Source: Candidatus Coatesiibacteriota bacterium
GTDB taxonomy: Bacteria > B130-G9
Assembly (NCBI GenBank): GCA_016929465.1
Contig: JAFGIT010000409.1
Location: forward strand, 1-16,381
DNA: 16,381 bases
Direction: 5' to 3'
Shown here: piece by piece, positions 7,355 through 15,612 of the stretch
How positions within the stretch are numbered: position 1 is the stretch's first letter
How the letters are laid out: each line of letters starts with the position of its first letter
Notes under the pieces: generated by a model
The model's input: only the letters and a program-made list of their open reading frames with translations
Databases searched by the model: none
Told to the model about the DNA's origin: nothing
Translations under genes and position numbers: made by a program

Positions 7355-9538
7355 CTATGCGCCGTTGCCCGACCCCTTGAACAGCCCCGATGCATACTGC
7401 GAGTCGCTGCCGTTGAACAGCCCCTCATTCCGATAGCGGTCACGAAGCTCGGCCTTCTTGCCAAGATTCCAGCTCGAGACCTTCGTGAAGTAGCCCGTTA
7501 TGCGTGTAATGCCGTCCACGCTCTTGCTGTGGCAATACGGGCATTCATCGGAAAGACCACGCGATGTCTTGTAGCAGCTGTTGCAGGTTGTGAATTCCGG
7601 CGAGAATGCTATCTGATCGTTGTCCGTGAACCTGAATACTTTGGTTACGAAGTTCGCGAGCGACTCCGGACTCGGGCGCTGCTCGCCCAGCCACAGATGC
7701 GTGATGGCGCCGGCCTCGATCAATGGATGGAACATTCCCTCGAGCCGCACCCGCTCGATCGGATTCTTGACTGCCCCTACATCGAAAAGGGTCGAGTTGG
7801 AGTAATAAAGGCCGCCGTTATTCGGATTGCCCTTCACCGTCTTCGCAGCCTGGCTGTGGAAGTGCTTCATGTCGAGCTTGGCGAATCGATACGCGGTGGA
7901 CTCCGCTGGTGTCTGCTCCAAAACGAACTTCATGTTGTGCTTTTTGCTCAGTCGGTCGGTCATTATTCTCATGTGAGCAATGACCTGAAGCCCGAACTTC
8001 AGCGCGCGTGTCGTCTCGTGCATGTGCTCGCCGATATGCGCATAGACCATGTCGTCGAGGCCGACCATTCCCATCAGGTACGATGCCTTATCGAGCCTGA
8101 GATAGTTCATGCCATCCTTCTTCATGGTAAGGAGGGCGAGCGGGCCAATATCACCGAGCGCGAGGAGCTTCTCAATGAACACTCGCTTCTGCATGTGCGC
8201 CTCCGCGGACAGCTTCATCAGCTCGGAGATGCGCTGGAATAAGACGGTGTCGTTGCCACCCGCCTCGTAGGCGATCCTTGGGAGATTCGTGGTAACATTT
8301 TGAAGGGCGGAGAATCGCATCCGCCAGGGCTGCCTTGCATCCTCGATGTCCTGCGATGTCAGTTTGAACGAAAGCCTGCAGCATTCGCTTATCTTCGCCG
8401 TCTCACCACGATCGAACACAAAGTAGGTGTTCCCCATCTTGCTCGCCACTTCGCAGATGTGGTGCAAGAATCCCTCGTACCCCTCTGTCCTGAAGAAATC
8501 CTCGGTGATGTGAACCAACGGCTTCGGGAAGAAGAAGGGACGACCGCAACCGTCACCATCCATATAAATGTCAAAAAGAGCCCACGCGAATCGCTGAGCA
8601 TCCTTTTCATAGTCCTTATACTTCTTGCCGGTATATTCACCGCCCGGGCCGATCGCATCGACCTCGCGGAAGTGCTTCGGGACCTCCCAATAGATGTTCA
8701 GGTCGGAGAAGATCGCCTGGCCCCCGCGAGCCACTGCCTGCTGCGAATATTCGAATATCAAAATCTGGGCGAGCTGACGCAGCTCACTCTCGGACATATC
8801 GACAATGTATGGGGCGAAGAACAGGTTCACGGCATCCCAGCCGATAGCCCCGGCGAAGTGGCCTTGAAGCGCCGCAGAGAACTTCAGCATGTGCGCGAGA
8901 AGCACCTCGGGATGCTTCGCAGGCTTCGCTATCGAGAGCGCATTCGGGAGAGTTAAGCCAAACTTCTTTACATACTCCAACGACTGCCCAGAGCAATACG
9001 GTCGATCGATGAATCCAAGGTCGTGAAGGTGGATGTCGCCCGAAAGATGAGCGTCCGCGACAGCCTGCGAGAAAACGGTCAAGAGCGCGTATTCCTTCTT
9101 GATGCTCTCCGCGAGCGTCAGGTTGGTCGCCTCGGGACCGTGCGGAACGTTCGCATTCTCTTTGTTCGGATGGAGAATCAACTCGTTCACATCATATAGC
9201 GGAACACCCAGTCGAGTGTGATACCGCCGGGCCTCTTCGAGACCATGCTCAATCAGCTTCGAGTTGACCATCTCGCGAACAAGCGGCGCTGTAACCACCT
9301 TGATCGAGGACCGCACAAGCTGCTCCTCGACCTCGCGGCCTATTTTCTCCGCCGTGTCAGCGTCGATATCCGTCTCTCTGATGAGAGCGTTCACGATGCG
9401 CTCACGACTCCATTTGACAACCTCCTCGCTCGAAGTTCGAACGAACATCGCTATATCGGTTGCCTCGCCCGTGTAAGATATTGGACTCAAATATGCACTC
9501 TCCACCCCGTAGGCATGCTCAGTTTCTATTCCGCTCAT
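7355..9538 (-). CDS. nrdD: Anaerobic (class III) ribonucleoside-triphosphate reductase
   Basis: NrdD reduces ribonucleoside triphosphates to deoxyribonucleotides by glycyl-radical chemistry under strict anoxia. Residues about 30-115 look like an ATP-cone allosteric domain. PYCSGQSL supplies a radical-transfer Cys at C182, and ISECCRLSF has the second active-site Cys near 386-387. The C-terminal zinc site is formed by C652, C655, C666 and C669. It is followed by RITGYF, where G682 is the likely radical glycine. Its 727 residues and layout fit the archaeal/Thermotoga-like group better than the enterobacterial form. The ATG at 9538 has AGGGGAG about 3-5 bases upstream. The radical-SAM activase gene nrdG, often adjacent, is not in this window. 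Expression appears to start from its own promoter with an NrdR-like box. The gene converges with the ABC ATPase gene. Confidence 0.95.
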   Translation of the reverse strand: MSGIETEHAYGVESAYLSPISYTGEATDIAMFVRTSSEEVVKWSRERIVNALIRETDIDADTAEKIGREVEEQLVRSSIKVVTAPLVREMVNSKLIEHGLEEARRYHTRLGVPLYDVNELILHPNKENANVPHGPEATNLTLAESIKKEYALLTVFSQAVADAHLSGDIHLHDLGFIDRPYCSGQSLEYVKKFGLTLPNALSIAKPAKHPEVLLAHMLKFSAALQGHFAGAIGWDAVNLFFAPYIVDMSESELRQLAQILIFEYSQQAVARGGQAIFSDLNIYWEVPKHFREVDAIGPGGEYTGKKYKDYEKDAQRFAWALFDIYMDGDGCGRPFFFPKPLVHITEDFFRTEGYEGFLHHICEVASKMGNTYFVFDRGETAKISECCRLSFKLTSQDIEDARQPWRMRFSALQNVTTNLPRIAYEAGGNDTVLFQRISELMKLSAEAHMQKRVFIEKLLALGDIGPLALLTMKKDGMNYLRLDKASYLMGMVGLDDMVYAHIGEHMHETTRALKFGLQVIAHMRIMTDRLSKKHNMKFVLEQTPAESTAYRFAKLDMKHFHSQAAKTVKGNPNNGGLYYSNSTLFDVGAVKNPIERVRLEGMFHPLIEAGAITHLWLGEQRPSPESLANFVTKVFRFTDNDQIAFSPEFTTCNSCYKTSRGLSDECPYCHSKSVDGITRITGYFTKVSSWNLGKKAELRDRYRNEGLFNGSDSQYASGLFKGSGNGA

Positions 9539-9628
9539 GTTCTCCCCTTATCATTAAACAGGCTCCTCAAGAACGCTCTTGGCCCCCGCCTCAAGTGCTC
9601 TGGACGCCCAAATTACAGCCCCTATTTG

Positions 9629-9644
9629 TCATTATTTTGTATGC
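9629..9644 (-). promoter_or_regulatory. Possible second, weak NrdR-like box
   Basis: On the minus strand, GCATACAAAATAATGA matches the NrdR consensus (ACACTATATATAGTGT type) at only about half its positions. Its start is exactly 31 bases from the better box, the three-helical-turn spacing usual for NrdR box pairs. It would lie at the transcription start. Confidence 0.25.
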
Positions 9645-9650
9645 TCATCC

Positions 9651-9680
9651 ATATTACATACAACATATAGAATGTGTCAA
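9651..9680 (-). promoter_or_regulatory. nrdD promoter
   Basis: Reading leftward, a perfect -35 TTGACA (9675-9680) is followed after 18 bases by TAATAT (9651-9656). Transcription would begin near 9644, leaving a leader of about 105 bases before the nrdD ATG. The surrounding DNA is AT-rich compared with the coding regions. Confidence 0.6.
9660..9675 (-). promoter_or_regulatory. NrdR-box-like operator within the nrdD promoter
   Basis: ACATTCTATATGTTGT on the minus strand matches 12 of 16 positions of the NrdR box consensus and is itself partly palindromic (10 of 16 self-complementary positions). It fills the spacer between the -35 and -10 elements. A repressor bound there would block RNA polymerase. 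NrdR is the widespread ATP/dATP-sensing repressor of ribonucleotide reductase genes; its gene is not in this window. Confidence 0.5.
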
Positions 9681-9850
9681 GCGATTTCTGCAAAATCCCG
9701 GATTGAAGAAATTCTAATATTACAGGTGCCATCCAGCAAGCAGGAGGATGAGTTCTGGTGGAGATCTTCTTCGAGTAACCGGGGCGATCCCGGGTCAAAG
9801 AATACGACAGCACCGGGAAAATAATACTACGATCCGACCCAATATTTAGC

Positions 9851-9875
9851 TGAGGCGATGGGCACACCGACCTCA
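9851..9875 (-). terminator. Hairpin overlapping the mfd stop codon
   Basis: On the minus strand, TGAGG pairs with CCTCA. After a bulged T, CGGTG pairs with CATCG (one G-U pair) around a TGCC loop. The first TGA is the mfd stop codon. There is no following T-run, so it may be a Rho-dependent or weak terminator, or an mRNA 3'-end stabiliser. Confidence 0.35.
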
Positions 9876-12800
9876 CGCGGCCGACAGCAGCCTCCTCATC
9901 GAGAGCAGCATGAACCGCAACATCTCGAGGATCGTCTCCCCCTCGATGTAACGGGTGCGCACAATTGCTGCCCTTTCCGAGACTACCGAGATTGCTCGCT
10001 CATGCTGAACGAACATCAACGAGATGTCATCCGCCCTTAGGGCGCTGCCCTCCCTGAACTCGAAGTAGAGCGCAGCTCCCCTTCGACTAACCATAGCGAG
10101 GCCCACCTGCCTGGCGATCAATTTCAGGGCAGCAAGAATAAGGAGGTTCTCTACCTCCTCGGGCATCGGCCCGAATCGGTCCAGTATCTCCCTCCGCAGC
10201 TCATCGATTGCGGTCTCGTCCCTCGAGCTTATCAGCTTACGATACATGTAGAGCCTCTGGTCGGAATCCGCGATGTAGGCTTCGGGTATGAAGGCGTTTA
10301 TCGGGAGGTTGAAAGTGGGTTCCGCCGCCTTCTTCTCGGACGGTTCTCCCCTCATCTCATGGACGGCTTCCTTCAGCAGTTCGCAATACATGTGGAATCC
10401 GACGGTATTCATGTGCCCATGCTGTTCCTGCCCAAGGAGATTCCCCGAGCCACGAATCTGGAGGTCGTATGTCGCGATGCGGAAGCCGGACCCGAGCTCT
10501 GTTAGCTCGTTGATAACGGCGAGACGCTTCCGTGCGTCGGCGCTCAGCGTTTTGATGCCGGGTATCATGAGATACGCGTATGCCTGATGCTTGTATCGGC
10601 CGACCCGACCTCGGAGCTGATATAGCTGGGCGAGCCCGAACTTATCTGCCCGGTTTATGATGATCGTGTTGACGTAGGGGATATCGAGCCCCGACTCGAT
10701 TATGGTCGTGCATACGAGCACGTCATACTCATTGCGGACGAATCTCAGCATGACATCCTCGAGTTCTCCCTCGTCCATCTGCCCGTGCCCGATCGCAATC
10801 CTTGCTTCGGGCACAAGTCGCTTCACCATCTGCGCAACTGCATTGATGCTCTTCACCCGATTATGAACGAAATAGACCTGTCCGCCGCGGCCTATCTCGC
10901 GGATGATCGCCTCGCGGATTAGTTCCTTATCAAAGCGCACTATCCTGGTCTTGATCGCGAGCCTATCTTCGGGAGGCGTGTCGATTACGCTTATGTCGCG
11001 TAGGTCGGACAGCGCCATGTGAAGGGTCCTCGGAATGGGAGTGGCCGTCATGGTCAACACATCGACCTGCTTCTTTAGCTGCTTAATCTTCTCCTTGTGT
11101 CGGACCCCAAATCGATGCTCTTCGTCAATGATCAATAGCCCGAGATCAAAGAACTCGACGTCCTTTGAGAGCAGTCTGTGGGTTCCTATCACGACGTGAA
11201 CCGTTCCGTCCCTGAGCCCTTCGATGACATCCTTCTGCTCGGCCCTCGTCCGGAAACGTGAGAGCATCTCCACCTTGTATGGGAATTGAGAGAATCGCTT
11301 GCGAAATGTGTCGTAATGCTGCTGAGAAAGCACCGTCGTCGGAACGAGAACCGCGGCCTGCTTGCCGTTGTTCACAGCCTTGAAAGAGGCTCTGAGAGCG
11401 ACCTCCGTCTTGCCATAGCCAACATCGCCGCAGACGAGGCGGTCCATGGGCTTGGCGTTCTCCATGTCACGCTTCACATCCTCGATTGCAAGCAGCTGGT
11501 CTCGTGTCTCGTCATACTCGAACATCAGCTCGAATTGGTACTGCCAGGGCGTATCCGTGCTATAAATCAATCCCTGGATTGTGCTCCTGGCGGCGTATAG
11601 CTCCAGCAGTTCCTTTGCGATCTCCTGAGCGGCCTTCTTGACGCGCGTGACTGCCTTCGCCCAGGCGCTGCCTCCCATTTTGTCGAGCTTCGGCACGACA
11701 TCGCCGGACGCAACGTATTTCTGCACGCCTTTGAGGTCCTCGACGGGCACATAGAGAATGTCGCTGCCCTGATACTGCACAGTCATATAGTCGATCGGAC
11801 GACCGTCCACGACCATCGTCGAAAGGCCCACATATTTCCCGATCCCATAGTCCACATGGACCACGTAGTCCCCGGCCGCAAGGCTGGAGAAATCGAGCAT
11901 GTGGTCTCCTGCACCCTTCGCCCGGCTCTTGCGGGATGCTATCTTGGAGCCGATCAGTTCCTCTTCGGACACGACTGTCATGCCGAGTTCCGGAAATCTG
12001 AAGCCCTGAGATAGTCTCCCGACGAAGAGCTGAGCTCTCTCATCGCGATATATGTCGGCAAGGCAGAGCTCTCCGAACGGGCCGTCGGAATCCTCATCAA
12101 CCGATGGGCCGAGGTCATCCGAGAGCATGATTCGCCTCATCCGCCTCGCCTGCTCTGCAGTGTGACAGACGATGTGGACCGCATCCGTCCTCGAATCGGC
12201 GCGCCTGTCGAACAGAGAAAGGAGCATCAGGACAACGTCGCTCCCTGCCGGCCTGACTGGCGACGTCTCGAAAGAGAAGCGGTCGAATGATTCCGCGAGG
12301 TGACGGTCCGGAGCCGGCCCCCCAATAGCGCTCTCATTCACGAAATACAGCTTATTCCTCGGCTTCAGGGAATCCGCAAGCTCGCCTTCGCTAACGAAGC
12401 CAGATAGCATCTCCTCACAGAAGAACAGCGCTGTCCCGTTCGCAGCCTCTGCCGACCGTTTAACCTCCCGCGCGAACTTCGAGATGGTCTCATCAATAGG
12501 ACTGCTGGTCGCCATCACCGTGAAATAGCTATCGTCGAAGAAATCGAGCGGCGACGGTGCTTTTTCATATATGAGCGGGAGGTAATTCTCCATTCCGCCG
12601 AAATGACTCATCTGCTCCATTTTCTGGATGACATTCTGATAGTTCAGATATTGGTCCGAATGGGGCTTGATTGAAAGCAGCTTGGCGACCGCGTCTCTGG
12701 CTACCTGCTCCGTCAATATTACTTCGCTGGCAGGCGGAATCAGGGCCGACTGTACTTTCTCGATAGACCTCTGAGTGCTGGGATCGAAGCGGCGAATCGA

Positions 12801-13481
12801 CTCAATCGTGTCATCGAGCATCTCGAATCTGACGCCAAGCTCAGCATTGGGAGGAAATACATCGAGAATCCCTCCGCGAACCGCAAATGAACCGGGCAGC
12901 TCCACGACATACTCTCGCGCATATCCGGTCTCCAGGAGCCTGGTGACTACAGTGTCGATATCGAGCTTATCGAATACTGCAAAATTCATGACGTAATCAC
13001 GGATGAGCTCCCTCGGAGCCGTGCGGATCAGAAGAGCTTCAACCGGCGCCACGACGATTCTCGCCTTGTCCGTCAGTGCGGCGTGAAGTGTAAGATGACG
13101 TGCCGCCATCTCATTGTGAGGCGGCGAGAACATCTCGAATGGCTGAGTGGACCTTGATGGGAGCAGGAATATGTCATCGCGTCTATCCGCCTGTGAGCCG
13201 TCGGAGATCAAAAAGGCGCCCTCTTCATCCGCATAGGCGTTCCGCTGTACATTCAGGAAGAAGGAAAGGTCGGATGCCGTCGCCCTCGCCCGACGCATAT
13301 CATCGACGAGTACCAGGAAGCGTCTCGAGGAGAGATGCGCAAGCTGGGAGATTATTAGAGATGCGGAAGCACCATAAAGGCCCTCTATGACAGCCGACTT
13401 CCCGCCCTGATTGACGAGCTTCACGAGAGACTGGAGTTTGTCCTGGCTCGAGAGAAGCCTGATCCTATCCCTCAGGTTCAT
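9873..13481 (-). CDS. mfd: Transcription-repair coupling factor Mfd
   Basis: Mfd is a DNA translocase that removes RNA polymerase stalled at lesions and recruits UvrA for nucleotide-excision repair. The N-terminal third is the UvrB-like module with a degenerate P-loop region (VIEGLYGASAS), as usual in Mfd, and GILDVFPP. The CarD-like RNA-polymerase-interaction domain lies near residues 525-600 (AAGDYVVHVDYGIGKYVGL). The superfamily-2 motor follows, with Walker A GDVGYGKTE (about 685-692), DEEHRFG (about 785), TATPIPRTL, TTIIESGLDIP and QLRGRVGR. The C-terminal TRCF domain is complete, so length (1,202 residues) is full. The chosen ATG at 13481 overlaps the end of the TPR gene by 17 bases. GTG starts at 13487 and 13502 are also in frame, and none has a clear Shine-Dalgarno. 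The overlap implies translational coupling with the TPR gene. Confidence 0.96.
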   Translation of the reverse strand: MNLRDRIRLLSSQDKLQSLVKLVNQGGKSAVIEGLYGASASLIISQLAHLSSRRFLVLVDDMRRARATASDLSFFLNVQRNAYADEEGAFLISDGSQADRRDDIFLLPSRSTQPFEMFSPPHNEMAARHLTLHAALTDKARIVVAPVEALLIRTAPRELIRDYVMNFAVFDKLDIDTVVTRLLETGYAREYVVELPGSFAVRGGILDVFPPNAELGVRFEMLDDTIESIRRFDPSTQRSIEKVQSALIPPASEVILTEQVARDAVAKLLSIKPHSDQYLNYQNVIQKMEQMSHFGGMENYLPLIYEKAPSPLDFFDDSYFTVMATSSPIDETISKFAREVKRSAEAANGTALFFCEEMLSGFVSEGELADSLKPRNKLYFVNESAIGGPAPDRHLAESFDRFSFETSPVRPAGSDVVLMLLSLFDRRADSRTDAVHIVCHTAEQARRMRRIMLSDDLGPSVDEDSDGPFGELCLADIYRDERAQLFVGRLSQGFRFPELGMTVVSEEELIGSKIASRKSRAKGAGDHMLDFSSLAAGDYVVHVDYGIGKYVGLSTMVVDGRPIDYMTVQYQGSDILYVPVEDLKGVQKYVASGDVVPKLDKMGGSAWAKAVTRVKKAAQEIAKELLELYAARSTIQGLIYSTDTPWQYQFELMFEYDETRDQLLAIEDVKRDMENAKPMDRLVCGDVGYGKTEVALRASFKAVNNGKQAAVLVPTTVLSQQHYDTFRKRFSQFPYKVEMLSRFRTRAEQKDVIEGLRDGTVHVVIGTHRLLSKDVEFFDLGLLIIDEEHRFGVRHKEKIKQLKKQVDVLTMTATPIPRTLHMALSDLRDISVIDTPPEDRLAIKTRIVRFDKELIREAIIREIGRGGQVYFVHNRVKSINAVAQMVKRLVPEARIAIGHGQMDEGELEDVMLRFVRNEYDVLVCTTIIESGLDIPYVNTIIINRADKFGLAQLYQLRGRVGRYKHQAYAYLMIPGIKTLSADARKRLAVINELTELGSGFRIATYDLQIRGSGNLLGQEQHGHMNTVGFHMYCELLKEAVHEMRGEPSEKKAAEPTFNLPINAFIPEAYIADSDQRLYMYRKLISSRDETAIDELRREILDRFGPMPEEVENLLILAALKLIARQVGLAMVSRRGAALYFEFREGSALRADDISLMFVQHERAISVVSERAAIVRTRYIEGETILEMLRFMLLSMRRLLSAA

Positions 13482-15366
13482 CGCCACCGCGGGATTCCCC
13501 ACCCTTCAGGAGGGAATCATAGAGCTTGCTCGCGTCCTTGAAGGAGTAATCTATGTCAAGAACCTGCTCGAGGCATTCCTTCGCCTTCTCAATCCTATCG
13601 CCCCTGATAGATGCCAAGGCAAGCAAGTAATACATCTCCTTCGCCTCTCGCGAACGTGGCCTCACTAATTTGATGGCCGGCTCGAATATGCCACGCACAC
13701 GCTCGTATTGCCCCTCATTGATGAGTCGCTCTCCCAATAGGCGGTATGCATCGAGAAAATCGGGATGACTTGGCTCCACACGCTCCAGCATTGCCATAGC
13801 CCTCTCGTTCTCCCCGAGACCCAGCAGGTCTCGGGCTGCATCGAAGAACTCTCCCAATTCGGCCCTCATCTCGGCTGCTCGGACTTTGTTCCCCATCCGA
13901 CGATACATTTCCAGTGCAGCCTTCTTGTCGTTCAAGCTCAGGAATATATCGGCAGCCTTCTGGAAATTCTCTGCCCGTGCGTAGAGGTCCGCGGCGGCCT
14001 CCAGATCGCCTCTCTCCTCGTATAGGGCAGCCGCTCGTTCGTGCTTGCCCTTCCTTTCGAAAACGGATGCGGCCTCAATGGTCCTGCCGGCTTTCAGCAG
14101 AGCCTCTGCGGCAGCGTCAGGATCACCCGTTCTCTCCATAGCCTTGGCGAACAGCTCTGGGCTTATCTTCGTGACATCTACCTTTGCCAACGCCTCTCTG
14201 AGAAGGTCATCCTCATCGCATCGCACGAGAACATTGACGGCCTCGATATATTTATCAGCTTTGAGGAACATCTTGCCGGCGGCCAGGAACTCCGAGAATT
14301 CCGAGAAGATGTACGCCGCTTTCTGGAGCTCCCCGCAGCCAGCATAGAGCCTCGCGCTTTTGAGCGCATATTTGCGAACATACTCGAAGGCGTTCTGGTC
14401 TTTGACGGCCCCGAAATGATCTGCCTTTTCTTCCTGATAGAAGCGCTCGTATAACTTAGCGGCTTTGAGCTTCTCTCCGACCTTCTCGTAATAGGCCGCA
14501 GCGCCGTGGATGTGGCCGCCCTTCTCATTCATGCCGGCTGCAGCGACATAGTCACCCGCCTTTGCATACATATCGGCGGCGAGAAGATACTTGCCCTGGG
14601 TCTCGTATTCGTGCGCTTGAAGCGAGAAAAGCTGCTTGGTCCTACCGGGAGAGCGAAGCGTGACCTGTAGCTCAGAGGCCTTCTTGAATTCCCTTGCTCT
14701 TTCATAGAGATCTGCTGCACGACGCAGGTCAAGCCTCTCTTCAGGCTCTTGCTCCTTGCCTCCCCTACCAACGATGAGCATCTGACGCATCTCATCGGCG
14801 CCCTCGAAGAGCTGAGCAGCATCGAGAATCGCACCCTTCCGTTCGTGCTTCTTAGCCATCGAGACGAGCTTTCTCACTTGAGACATGCTAGGCTTTGCGA
14901 CCCCAGTTGTCCGCTGGAGCCTACGGATAGGCTTCACAACCGGCTTCACAAAAACATTGAAGAAAAATTTGAGGCCGAATATCGCCAAAATCAATGCGGG
15001 AATAGCGATGATGACAAACAAGAAGTATTTCGTCTTCTCCTCGGTCTCCTTCATGCGGTCGCAAACGGCATCGGGAGACATCGGACGATAGTCCTCGTCA
15101 CCGTGGCCCTTGCCCCTGACATTCTCGAGCATATGCCGCGCTTTCTGATGGGCTTTGCTATCCCCGGTTGCCCTCACTTTCCGTTCACTCGCACCGTCCG
15201 TAGCCGCTCGCGACCTGCTCTCCTCCCGCCGGACGGCCTCCTTGAACTTCTCTGATTGCCCATGAGTGGTGACCGGCATCGCGCAGATCGAGACGAGAAT
15301 CAGCGCATTAAATAAGAATAGTGCACCGAAGCGCAAAGCGCCAGACTTAGCGCAAATGTTTCCCAT
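13465..15366 (-). CDS. Membrane-anchored TPR-repeat protein
   Basis: This is a 633-residue protein. Residues 1-38 form a signal peptide or signal anchor (basic start, then FGALFLFNALILVSICAMPV). A charged stretch of about 75 residues follows, then a second membrane segment near 114-142 ending in the basic KPVVKPIRRLQR. By the positive-inside rule the long remainder should be cytoplasmic. That part, from about 160 on, is a run of TPR-like helical pairs in which AA-x-LYE-x-AG/RG-type units recur about every 30-34 residues (AADLYERAREFKKA, AAALYEERGDLEAAADLY). These are protein-interaction scaffolds. The frame is open to a TTG at 15480, but that TTG is itself the -35 hexamer. ATG 15366, with CGGGA 6 bases before it, is therefore preferred. 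The stop overlaps the start of mfd in another frame. The specific partner is unknown. Confidence 0.85.
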   Translation of the reverse strand: MGNICAKSGALRFGALFLFNALILVSICAMPVTTHGQSEKFKEAVRREESRSRAATDGASERKVRATGDSKAHQKARHMLENVRGKGHGDEDYRPMSPDAVCDRMKETEEKTKYFLFVIIAIPALILAIFGLKFFFNVFVKPVVKPIRRLQRTTGVAKPSMSQVRKLVSMAKKHERKGAILDAAQLFEGADEMRQMLIVGRGGKEQEPEERLDLRRAADLYERAREFKKASELQVTLRSPGRTKQLFSLQAHEYETQGKYLLAADMYAKAGDYVAAAGMNEKGGHIHGAAAYYEKVGEKLKAAKLYERFYQEEKADHFGAVKDQNAFEYVRKYALKSARLYAGCGELQKAAYIFSEFSEFLAAGKMFLKADKYIEAVNVLVRCDEDDLLREALAKVDVTKISPELFAKAMERTGDPDAAAEALLKAGRTIEAASVFERKGKHERAAALYEERGDLEAAADLYARAENFQKAADIFLSLNDKKAALEMYRRMGNKVRAAEMRAELGEFFDAARDLLGLGENERAMAMLERVEPSHPDFLDAYRLLGERLINEGQYERVRGIFEPAIKLVRPRSREAKEMYYLLALASIRGDRIEKAKECLEQVLDIDYSFKDASKLYDSLLKGGESRGGDEPEG

Positions 15367-15453
15367 CGCAATTCCCGGTCCGAGACTACTCGGCGCCACA
15401 ATACGCCCCCAAAAAAACTCCAACCTCGATATATGAATTGTTCGCCGCAAATC

Positions 15454-15480
15454 ATTATAACCTATCATCTCGTCTGTCAA
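15454..15480 (-). promoter_or_regulatory. Promoter for the TPR-mfd operon
   Basis: Reading leftward, perfect hexamers TTGACA (15475-15480) and TATAAT (15454-15459) are separated by 15 bases, slightly shorter than the optimum of 17. Transcription would begin near 15447, giving an 80-base leader. This fixes the TPR start at 15366 rather than at any codon further upstream. Confidence 0.6.
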
Positions 15481-15532
15481 AGGTCATTCGATAATCGCGC
15501 GCGCCAAACAAAAGACACCTCCAATCACGGTG

Positions 15533-15546
15533 ATTCATACGTGAAT
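15533..15546. repeat. Small inverted repeat in the divergent promoter region
   Basis: ATTCA, a TACG spacer and TGAAT form a 5-bp inverted repeat between the divergent TPR and beta-helix genes. It could be an operator, but it is short enough to occur by chance. Confidence 0.2.
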
Positions 15547-15612
15547 TCTCACGCGACTCATCCTATTATGGGGGTCGATAATTGCTTGGCACGAAACTCA
15601 AGGAGGTAAAGA

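Larger units (their letters stand above)
9539..9872. other. 334-bp AT-rich intergenic region between mfd and nrdD
   Basis: No convincing gene lies here; the small open frames lack ribosome-binding sites and family motifs. Reading leftward, it holds a hairpin at the mfd stop codon, a short GC stem at 9782-9796 (CCGGG/CCCGG) with no T-run, the nrdD promoter with an NrdR-like box, and a leader of about 105 bases before nrdD. Confidence 0.6.

Noticed and set aside
7289-8242. 317-residue open frame on the plus strand across nrdD
   Set aside because: It is antisense to a clearly coding nrdD region, has no recognisable motif or ribosome-binding site, and is explained by codon bias in the real gene.
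15367-15480. 38 extra N-terminal residues of the TPR protein from a TTG at 15480
   Set aside because: The TTG is part of a perfect -35 hexamer with a TATAAT just downstream, and a proper signal peptide begins at ATG 15366.
15587-15605. TTGGCAC resembling the -24 element of a sigma-54 promoter before the beta-helix gene
   Set aside because: The -12 element (TTGC) is missing at the required spacing, and transcription would start at or beyond the Shine-Dalgarno.
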